Below, piece by piece: positions 22,040 to 30,510 of a stretch of 64,000 bases of DNA. A program made the translations under genes and the position numbers. Each line of letters opens with the position of its first letter. The first letter of the stretch is position 1. The DNA lies in the NCBI GenBank assembly GCA_002633005.1, contig NMRA01000145.1, forward strand, positions 718,973 through 782,972. Direction: 5' to 3'. The notes beneath the pieces are model-generated. The model ran no database searches, had not been told where the DNA came from, and saw nothing but the letters and a program-made list of their open reading frames with translations. The DNA is from Phoronis australis. Lineage: Eukaryota; Phoronida; Phoronidae.

Positions 22040-23969
22040 AAGTCCTGACAGACAGTCGTCCATGCGTTCAGGCTTACGGAAAACTTGTACGAAGCGAGTT
22101 CTCCAGTAGCGCTCGAGTATCGACGTTTCTATCTACATTGCCGTTTCTTTACACCACATTGCTGGTGCAGCGAACCTCCTCTCCGACTTCTCCAGCAGAA
22201 ACCCAACATCCTGCCAAGACTCCTCTTGTCAGGTATGTAAGTTCATTGCCGAACTTGAAGATTCAGTCGTTCGAAGCTTGTCGGTTGATGATGTTCTTCA
22301 GAGCGCCATGCGTATGCCCTTCACAAGCCGCGCAGCTTGGCTGTTGACCCAACAGGAATGCCCAGACCTTCGCCGAAGCCATGCCCACCGTCCTTCCCGT
22401 AAGCAAAGCAAAATCAAAGGTGTCAGGCGTTATCTCAATGCGGTCTCAATCGCCAACGGCGGCGCCTTAGTTGTTAAGTCAGCTGAGCCATTCCAACCCC
22501 AACGTGAACGTATCGTTGTGCCACGCCCGGTTCTGAATGGATTGCTCACAGCCATTCACCTACGCTTTGGCCATCCATCCAATTACCAAACAAAGCGTCT
22601 CTTTACTCGCTATTTCTTTGCGCTTGACATCGATAAGGCCATTGACGCTGTCACTTCTGCCTGTCACATCTGACAGTCTGTCAAAACCATACCTGCCTAT
22701 TTCCAACCCCATTCTACCTCCCCACCCTCCGACATTGTCGGCTCGTCATTCGCGGCTGATATTATGCGACGTCATCGGCAGTTCATCTTCGTTATCAGGG
22801 AGACTGTCGCTTCATACACGTTAACCTCCCTAATCCAAAATGAGACTCGTGATGAACTTCGAAACATTCTAGTTATTCTTTGTTCTGCATTATGCCCTCT
22901 TACTGAAAACGGAATAGCTGTTCGAGTCGACGCGGCTCCTGGTTTCGTTGCTTTGAAGAATGACCAGATGTTACTTTCACGTGGTATTCACCTTGACATT
23001 GGTCAAGTTAAGAACGTCAATAAGAATCCTGTCGCTGAACATGCAGTTGGTGAGTTGGGCATGGAACTCCTGCGTTTATCTTCAGAGGGCGGGCCAGTGT
23101 CCTCTGCAGCTCTCGCCATTGCCACGTCCAATATGAACTCCCAGGTCCGCCGCTATGGTTTGTCTTCTCGTGAATTGTGGACACAGGGGGATCAAGTCAC
23201 AGGTTGTCAACTGCCCATTGCCGACAGGGGAGTGATCCTCCGTCAACACCAATCCCGTATTGACAACCATCTCCCTAGTGCCATGTAAAAGTCCCGTGGT
23301 CGCGCTCATAACCCTGCACGACTCTTTGTTGGTCAGCTGGTATTCCTAAAGGCTGATCGCGACAAGACAAAGGCCCGCGAGAAGTACCTCGTTACAAGCG
23401 TGTCTGACGAATGGTGTGAGCTGCGTAAGTTCACTCGCTCCCAGTTCCGCAGTAAAACTTACACTGTACGTGTATCAGACTGCTTCCCTGTGTCTTCTAC
23501 GACTTCGAATCCTAAGTTGTTTGCCTCAGCTCAGCTTGATGCCTCTGATGACGATGATCTGATGCATAGCCCTACTGGCCACGACCCCTACGACCTTCGT
23601 GTGGATGATCTTCCGGGGGATTACCTGCCCGAGGTACCACTCACATCCCCTCCATTGCCGGAGGTGATCACTACTCCTCTACCTGAACCGACCCTTGATA
23701 CCGGAGCATCCGATCCAGCGGCTGATATCCCTCAGCTTTCGGATGAGCAAGATGTCCTTAGCTCCGACCCCGTTGCGCAGGATGCCACCACATTACGGCG
23801 CTCTCATCGCAACCGCAAACCCTTGCGTGGCACGATAGTGATTGGATTATGGAGTAGCGCCAGTGGACCCTGTACTCCTTCCTTAACTTTTTTTCCTTGG
23901 CAGAGAAGACGGAAACATGCCAGACAGAGACTATGCTTTGTTATAAGTGTTTATTACGTTGTTGTTTAA
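22040..23969 (+). pseudogene. Retrotransposon pol remnant: integrase and C-terminal tail
   Basis: The HHCC zinc finger appears at about 22550-22673 (HLRFGH...CHI), but its last Cys codon is a TGA stop (22671-22673). The catalytic core lies in the 22764-23288 frame. Its Asp in RVDAAPGF and the Glu in NPVAEH are 35 residues apart (D35E), and the first Asp lies upstream in the adjoining frame. After a stop, the 23400-23969 frame carries a post-integrase domain (EWCELRKFTRSQFRSKTYTV) and a Pro/Asp-rich tail. Confidence 0.8.
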
Positions 23970-24076
23970 CTGTTATTACGGTTGAAACGTTGTTCGAGCT
24001 ACTGTACTCCATAGGCCTACTTTAAGTCGTGTATTGTTCTTTAGCTTCCATTGTACCCAGAGGAGAGGAAAGTGAT

Positions 24077-24192
24077 TACGCCATTGTGTTCGTTAAGGTT
24101 TTTTCCTCGGTCCCCGTCTCGGTTTCCGGTTTCTGTCGATTCGACTTGTTCGTCAATAAACGCTAGCAAACCTTGTTTTATTTAACTTACTG
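24077..24192 (+). repeat. 3' LTR (116 bp)
   Basis: It begins directly after the polypurine tract and is equal in length to the 5' LTR, with five substitutions (about 4%). The divergence gives a rough relative age for the insertion. Confidence 0.8.
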
Positions 24193-24673
24193 TCGGTAGA
24201 ATTTTAGGGGGGCATGGCTGCCCCTCTCCCTAAATCCGCCACTGGCCACCATTCACAGTTCTGCAGCTAATGTTTGGTACCTGTAGTTTACTTCCACGCT
24301 GAGTACATCAATATTTTTACAACGATTCGTACTCGGATAAAACGCTGTTAGCGACGAAACGTGGGGGCTGGTGCCGTTATACTGGAACTTTCATTTTTCG
24401 CAGTATAGCTATCAGATTCTGTTGGCATTTTGTTCCCTTGCTTTCCATTCGCAAACAAAAATATCCCTTCTTCCGTCCAAGAAGCGAACTTTAGTCTGCT
24501 TACCGTTTGGAAACAACTTGGGTGAGCAGTGATTTCTGGGTCTCCAACGGTGACATTGAGATATTCCTTGAGACTACGCTCTGCACACAAAATTAACCCT
24601 GTGACAAGCCAACTTGAAGACACTGGTATCAACCAATGAAGAGCTGTCATTTCTTTAGATGCCCTGAAATCAC

Positions 24674-24968
24674 NNNNNNNNNNNNNNNNNNNNNNNNNNN
24701 NNNNNNNNNNNNNNNNNNNNNNNNNNNNNNNNNNNNNNNNNNNNNNNNNNNNNNNNNNNNNNNNNNNNNNNNNNNNNNNNNNNNNNNNNNNNNNNNNNNN
24801 NNNNNNNNNNNNNNNNNNNNNNNNNNNNNNNNNNNNNNNNNNNNNNNNNNNNNNNNNNNNNNNNNNNNNNNNNNNNNNNNNNNNNNNNNNNNNNNNNNNN
24901 NNNNNNNNNNNNNNNNNNNNNNNNNNNNNNNNNNNNNNNNNNNNNNNNNNNNNNNNNNNNNNNNNNNN
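24674..24968. other. Assembly gap (run of N)
   Basis: About 300 unknown bases. Open frames that cross it are artefacts. The flanking 24245-24673 and 24969-25440 hold no recognisable gene. Confidence 1.
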
Positions 24969-25473
24969 TTGCAATTTGACTAAAGAATAGCTTAATTGGC
25001 CTGAGACCCAATTACCCAACGGTGAGCACAATTTTTTTGTTATAGGACGCAAGTTTATTGCCGTCACATATTAATGAATCATCACGAGTTTCCCAACGTG
25101 GACAACTTCTACTACCGGTATATCAAGTTCGCTATACTTTCATGCTTACCGATGGTATTGAATTTCAAGCTAGGCTCAAGCCGTTAGCTGATCTTTGAAA
25201 AAAGTGTCCCCATGCTTCAGTGTTTCGCATGATACTTTGTTTTGTGGCTTTCTAGACCAACTGGAAATTTTACCTACTTTTGAGACAGGCCATTTTTATT
25301 CTAAATCCATTTCCTCAAAAACGTATTTTGCTATTGATGTTACTTCTGTAATGCCCGCTCTAAGGTTTTTCATTTACAGTAAGTTTTCGTGTCCAAATCT
25401 TCACAATTCTGCGCGAACTTGAGGGTGTGGCAAGGTAGAGTTGTGTAGTAAAGTGCGATGACGGCGGGAGGCG

Positions 25474-25483
25474 GAAACGGAAA
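25474..25483 (+). promoter_or_regulatory. IRF-element-like motif (GAAANNGAAA)
   Basis: GAAACGGAAA matches the interferon-regulatory-factor core GAAANNGAAA exactly, about 340 bases upstream of the TPR-TIR start codon. The surroundings are purine-rich (GGAAATGGAGACGAAGACG), so a chance match is possible. Invertebrate deuterostomes have IRF genes but no interferon. Confidence 0.3.
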
Positions 25484-25824
25484 TGGAGACGAAGACGAAT
25501 TTGTGCGTGCCCCCGCCCCCAGATAATGTTTACCTTCCTACGTCTCGGTGACCTTTACGACAAAGAGTGATATACCAAAGACAAACATGGTGATATATCT
25601 TAAGGCAATGTGCTATTTTAATTCATTTAAAGCATAATCACTGATCGAACATAAATTGGTGTAGTTAGTTGAGAAAAAAATGAATTTGACATCGAGAAAC
25701 TTGAGTGCACTTTGTACATTTAGTTGCCTGCTGTGGCAAAAAGTTTGCAATTACAGCCAGGTGATTAATAGGGTTTATCGTTTGTTTGCTAATTCAATTT
25801 TTATTTCAGTATTGCAGATTCATA

Positions 25825-27549
25825 ATGGCCGTTGTAAAGCAGCTGCGGGAAGATGGCATAACCAGCCTTTTCACTAACCACTTCCTGCAGAACATGAAAA
25901 GAGGATTTGAAAAGCGGTGCATCCATTTTTCAAGAGAAATAGATAAAGAACCGCATGCTCGAAGACACCCCTTGATGATTTTATTGGGATATCTAAGCTT
26001 TAAAGTACGCAAATTTGATAAATCTATTGAATGGTTTAAAAAAGTTCTCGAAGAAGATGCCAATAATATAAACTCCATACTTAACCTACTATATGTCTAC
26101 CAGCAAATAACACTAGACCCAAAGGTTGACTATGAGAAGAAACTAGGAGACATCGTTAATGGTACGTTGGCAGACAAGAATAAGGCCTACGCCAAGTATG
26201 AACTTGCTGAAATTATGTCTGCTGTCGATGCTTATCTTCAACCTGGGGGTTTTAAAAAAACTCGATGTTTGTTTGATGAGGCAACGAGTTGCGATAACGT
26301 TCCTCAAGATGAAAAATGGGAGTGGCTCTTTGGCTACGCGTTCTTTTTGTTCTCCGTTGATTCCGCTTATAGCGAGACACCGTCTCAACAGTTTGAACAA
26401 CCGTTGAAGTATTTTTATCAGGTTGTTACCGCAGAACAAGTGTCCCCGAGCTACAATGACGGGGAATCCGTCCTACAGGAAAGGTTCAACGACATCATTG
26501 CCAAGTCATGGTGTTTCATGGGAACACTTTTGTCTAGACATAGTCCAGGAGTTAAAGAAAATGAGGAGCTTGAACAACTGAAGGATGTAATAGAATGCCC
26601 TAGAGGATTTTCTGATTACACAGTAAAAAGTTGTATGGAAAAAGCAAAGGCTAAGGCAACTGAGGGGAATGAACATGTGATTCTAAGACGAATTGGTCTT
26701 GCGTACATGGACATGGGGTTAATGACTGAGGCTAAGAATGATTTGGAAAAAGCTGTCACTCTGGACAAGGAAAACGGTTACGGCCACAATTTGTTAGGGC
26801 GATGGAATCTTAAGAAATACAAGGAAGACAGAAACACCACCGAAAGAGAGCATTTGCTCAACAACGCCGTTGAATATTTTACTATTGCTATTGAAAAGGG
26901 TTTTAATAAGTGGCATTCTTTTTACGTACTGGCTGAAGCTTACTTTCTGAAAGGTGAATACATTAACGCCATTGGGCCTTGCCAACAATCAAAAGAACAT
27001 GGTGGAAATCGAGAATGTAAACTGTACGAGTTGTGGGCTCAGATTTATGATAAATTGGATGCTCCAGATATGGCAAAAAAAATGCGACGTGAAGCTGAAA
27101 ATTTAGCTCTGAGGCAGTATCACGATGAGCACGATTTTGGTGTCGTTTACCATGACGACGATATCTATGAAATTGTCCCTATAGTTGATGATTTGGAGAA
27201 TAAGCTGAGTGTGCAGTGTTACTTTCTTAACCGAGATATATTATGTGGGGATAACACTGTCGAAGCATGGGGTAAACTCAACAAGTCGTGCCACTATATC
27301 CTAGTTTTCTGTAGTGAAAACTTTTCCCAAGGCCCTTCTGTAGCTTACCGTACCCTGACGTCTATTATTGATGACAGGTGCAGTAGTGGAGATGACAGCA
27401 CCATACTTCCTGTAAAGTTACCCGGATGTACGGACATTCCACCTATTTTAAAATCACTTAGAGCGATCGAAGCTGATGGATCAGAGAAATTCTTTGACGA
27501 AATTAGAAGGAAGGTGAAGAGTTACCCACTTAAGGGTGAACTTGATTGA
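25825..27549 (+). CDS. TPR protein with C-terminal TIR-like domain
   Basis: A single 574-codon exon. The chosen ATG (ATAATGG, A at -3 and G at +4) lies just after acceptor-like TTTATTTCAG (to 25809) and ATTGCAG (to 25817), so a 5' non-coding exon probably exists; in-frame codons extend up to 25786. Residues about 50-117 and 285-420 are TPR-like helical pairs (GYLSFKVRKFDKSIEWFKKVL; RRIGLAYMDMGLMTEAKNDLEKAV; FYVLAEAYFLKGEYINAI). Residues about 437-565 read as a TIR domain: box 1 (DFGVVYHDDD), box 2 (LNRDILCGD), then the core strand HYILVFCSENF. Glu480 (NTVEAW) falls where SARM1-type TIR NADases have their catalytic Glu. The family suggests a cytosolic innate-immune or NAD+-linked role, but the exact function is unknown. 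Vertebrate IFITs have TPRs and no TIR, so it is not called IFIT. No paralogue is seen in the window. Confidence 0.8.
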   Translation: MAVVKQLREDGITSLFTNHFLQNMKRGFEKRCIHFSREIDKEPHARRHPLMILLGYLSFKVRKFDKSIEWFKKVLEEDANNINSILNLLYVYQQITLDPKVDYEKKLGDIVNGTLADKNKAYAKYELAEIMSAVDAYLQPGGFKKTRCLFDEATSCDNVPQDEKWEWLFGYAFFLFSVDSAYSETPSQQFEQPLKYFYQVVTAEQVSPSYNDGESVLQERFNDIIAKSWCFMGTLLSRHSPGVKENEELEQLKDVIECPRGFSDYTVKSCMEKAKAKATEGNEHVILRRIGLAYMDMGLMTEAKNDLEKAVTLDKENGYGHNLLGRWNLKKYKEDRNTTEREHLLNNAVEYFTIAIEKGFNKWHSFYVLAEAYFLKGEYINAIGPCQQSKEHGGNRECKLYELWAQIYDKLDAPDMAKKMRREAENLALRQYHDEHDFGVVYHDDDIYEIVPIVDDLENKLSVQCYFLNRDILCGDNTVEAWGKLNKSCHYILVFCSENFSQGPSVAYRTLTSIIDDRCSSGDDSTILPVKLPGCTDIPPILKSLRAIEADGSEKFFDEIRRKVKSYPLKGELD

Positions 27550-27769
27550 AAACCTTCATGGAAATGTGTGTAACGGGTATTCCTCTTAGGCATAATTAGA
27601 TGTCCTACCGGTTGGTTTTAACTCTTCCAGAATTTACAGCGTCGCCTTCCCAGTTCCTAGATCCGTTTTTGGTACAACCAGTCTTGCCATTTTTGGTAAA
27701 ACGGCCTTTGATACTATTTAAAAATGCACGCAGCGCGGTATCCGAAGGTACACTCTGTGACAACTTAAA

Positions 27770-27915
27770 AATAAATTGTAAAAAAGCGGTTTTATTTCAG
27801 AATCTGAAGGTGAATATTGACCTATAATTTGAAATCTAATAGTTTGTTCTATTAAAGATGCTGGACGTTTGACATTTAGTGTGCTTTGTGTAATTATTTA
27901 ATGTAATTCAATAAA
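27770..27915 (+). terminator. Polyadenylation signals of the TPR-TIR gene
   Basis: AATAAA occurs at 27770-27775 and at 27910-27915, which are 221 and 361 bases after the stop codon. Either would give an ordinary 3' UTR. Confidence 0.55.
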
Positions 27916-27949
27916 GGGATTGTGTGGAAAACCGTTTCTATTGTGATTT

Positions 27950-29380
27950 TTTGCGTTTTGGCTCTACATCCTGGCTATTTATGTATTAAACGTTCTTCCA
28001 TTAGAGGAGTGCTGAATTGTCCATTATTAAGCTTAGTCAAATACAGCTTGGCACAGCCGCACCAAACAGGGGCCCGCTTTACCGCTACAAAGACGCATAA
28101 TCTTGTAGTGTTTTGTTACTTTCACTTCAGTAAAAGTTGGGTCGATTGAAAGTTTAATTTCGAACGCAAATGATTCCTCGCATATGAAACGAAGGTTTTT
28201 GTGGGCCTCTGTATGGGCTTCATTAGAGGTTTTGGAACGTCGAAGGTCGGGTCGATATTAAAGACGCTAATTTTCGGAGGGAAACGTTTCAAGAGAATTC
28301 TTTTTTGCAGTGTTAGAAGTTTTTATTGGCCGGGCGTGCATTTGAGCAGAAGTTTATACTGAATCTTGCAGGTGTGTCTTTTTTATTTATTTGGATGCGT
28401 GAGCCCAGTTTCGTGGAGTGCTATTCAAAGGTGTTGATGACAAACGTGCACGTGCGTTAAGCCACAGACAGCGGATAGTGAAACTCACCTGGTGAGGGGC
28501 TGTGTTCGACCCTATTCTATTTTGTGCTTTTAGTTTTCAGTGACCCACAAGAAGTGTTCAGAGAGTTTCTAGCTTCAACTGATGGTTCTTGAGTTTTTCA
28601 AGAATTATTGATAACTATTGTCCGACTCTGGTAAGCTTCGTGTAGTCTTGTGGCTCAGGGCTCAAGACAAATGACACCAAATATTCACAACAAGAAACTC
28701 GTCAACAGCTTCAGGCCTTTTTGTCTTTAATCGAAATCGGACAGCAGTATATGGCGCTTTGTCAGACATTTTCTGTTTCTTCGCTTTATGGAGCTCATGC
28801 TCCGCTGTCCTTTCATGGGCGGCGCAGCACTGCATGAAAATAGTGGGGCTATAGCCCCCGCCCCCCAGTCCGCTATGGTGCGCCGCCCATGCCTTTTGAG
28901 GGATTCTTTTGAAATTTGGTAAGCAGATGGATCACGTCAAGAGCTGTGATATATAATCTTCTGGTTATGGCGCGCTATGTTTTATTTTGGGGGCATTTCT
29001 GAGCGCTGCTCCTTTATTGATTGGATTTCTCGTGCTTCGGATCTGATATCGTTTAACGTGCTTTTCTGTTAATTGGTAGGCAGGATTTGCGGCATCCGTT
29101 TCTGATACTTTGGCGGGTATACAATAGTTTTCTCAGAGTTAAAAAAACTGCGTGAGTTCCAAACTTTCTATCGTTTGCATGACACATGCCATATTTTCCG
29201 TTCGAATGACTTAAAAACAGTACGACTCGAGGGTAGATCCACTGTTTTTGAATTGGGCGCAAGGTGGTGCTGTTTACAGAGCCATAGTTCCGGCGACCTT
29301 GAGGAATCTTTATGAAATTTGGTACATAATGCATCCTTTATTTGTTCATTTATTTGATTGGTTAATTCGTGTTTCTCTGG
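27950..29380. other. Intergenic; short palindrome only
   Basis: No gene is recognised. The phrases TGAAATTTGGTAAGCAGATGG and TGAAATTTGGTACATAATGC, about 400 bases apart, look like parts of interspersed repeats. Confidence 0.4.
28814..28891. mobile_element. 78-bp GC-rich palindromic mini-element
   Basis: The ends CATGGGCGGCGCA (28814-28826) and TGCGCCGCCCATG (28879-28891) are perfect inverted repeats. A second palindrome, GGGGCTATAGCCCC, lies inside. It could fold into a strong stem. No ORF. Confidence 0.6.
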
Positions 29381-29381
29381 T

Positions 29382-29409
29382 CTCTCTCTCTCTCTCTATA
29401 TATATATAC
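29382..29409. repeat. (TC)n(TA)n microsatellite
   Basis: Pure CT and then TA dinucleotide runs. Confidence 0.9.
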
Positions 29410-29939
29410 ATCAATTTCTCTTATATTTTAAGTAGTAGCTTCAACATTATCAGTAGCTTCAGTAGTATGAGTTGATTGGTAGTTGTTTCCCGCATTGACA
29501 GTTGTTCTCATCATTCGTTGACAGTCTTCAATATACTAGTCAAGAGTCATCTTTTGTGTTCTTGCCTACGAACCACCTCCTACGCAGCCAAACCGCATTT
29601 TTCCGTATATCCCCACAACACCCTCCCCCCCCCTCCCCGATGTTCAAACCTTTGTTTCTTTATCAATTCTGTCATCAAAGTCTGATGATGTCGATGGCCA
29701 TATGGCAATGATGATGATGAGAATGATGGCGGTAATGGTAGTGATGATGTTGTAGCTTTCAATGACGTCACTGTCCTTGGACTGGAAGGTGTCATGGACG
29801 TCTTGAGGCACGATCAACTTCAGAGGCATTGCCATTGGTGGAATTATCGGTTTTGGCGTTGGTTTTCTGACACTGACTTCGTCAATATTTGCGGTTTTGA
29901 GATTGTAGCCTGTGCATCAACGTCCTTCTCAGTGATAGA

Positions 29940-30510
29940 GGCGGCCTCCCTCTAAGAGGGGTTCCCCTCCCAGAAGGAACGGTATTGAAAAATGGCTGCA
30001 AAAAGCAGTTTACTTCATCATCGGGGCTCCCTCTAAAAGGGGCCCTTTAACATGACAGGGTGTGTAATTTCTTAATAAGGGAAGGAACTTTAATTGATTC
30101 TGTCATTCAGACTCCCTCGCCGAGAGTGGGCACCTAATTTTAAGCAGAAGAGGTCATGAACTTCAAGAAAACAGTAACAGCGACAGTGGATGTCATAACA
30201 GGAGGCCCCTTAATATGAAAAATATACTATAATTGCAAACAAGAGAAAATAATGACAACCGATTCCATCATCTGGGTCAACAGATTTATGAAGGCAAAAT
30301 GGTGCAACTGCTCCCGGGCTTCCTCCAAGAATGGGCCCTCCTCCAAGTGGGATCGTTATGAAGTAATGTACAATTTAAAAAGCAGGAAAATGGTGGCATT
30401 GGTTTCATAATCGGGGTCCCCTCTAAAAATCGGCACCTTCAACATGACAGGATGCATTATTCCACTTTAAACGAAACCACCATCAGTTTGGACTTCAGTC
30501 TTCCTAGAGC
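29940..30510. repeat. Diverged direct repeat, period about 390 bp
   Basis: The blocks at about 29940-30130 and 30311-30510 share ordered anchors: ATCGGGGCTCCCTCTAAAA at 30019 against ATCGGGGTCCCCTCTAAAA at 30409, then AACATGACAGG downstream in both. Identity is moderate. No reading frame survives across them. Confidence 0.55.

Larger units (their letters stand above)
20639..24192 (+). mobile_element. Decayed LTR retrotransposon, gag/protease mostly deleted
   Basis: Two 116-bp direct repeats (20639-20754 and 24077-24192) differ at five positions and act as LTRs. A primer-binding site TGGTGGCAGC (20758-20767, complementary to a Leu-type tRNA 3' end) follows the left LTR after three bases. A polypurine tract (AGAGGAGAGGAAAG) immediately precedes the right one. 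An opening ATG at 20899 ([15 protein letters not shown], gag-like) passes within about 60 bases straight into reverse-transcriptase sequence, so most of gag and the protease are missing. The order RT, RNase H, integrase is that of Gypsy-type elements. The pol frame is broken by stops and frameshifts throughout, so the copy is inactive. Confidence 0.85.
20533..24244. mobile_element. TIR (hAT-like) non-autonomous element interrupted by an LTR retrotransposon
   Basis: The left end CAGGGGCGGATCTAGG and the right end (minus strand) CAGTGGCGGATTTAGG are terminal inverted repeats. Just inside, both continue with a TTAGGGAGAGGG-type block. The flanking 8-mers GAGGCCAT and GCCACCAT match at 5 of 8 positions, as an old 8-bp hAT-type target duplication might. 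Most of the interior is the LTR element at 20639-24192. Confidence 0.6.

Noticed and set aside
24348-25067. Open frame of 239 codons on the minus strand
   Set aside because: Most of it is the run of N; the flanks show no domain.
25825-27549. Calling the TPR-TIR gene an IFIT orthologue
   Set aside because: IFITs lack a TIR domain and no IFIT-specific motif is evident; shared TPRs are not enough.
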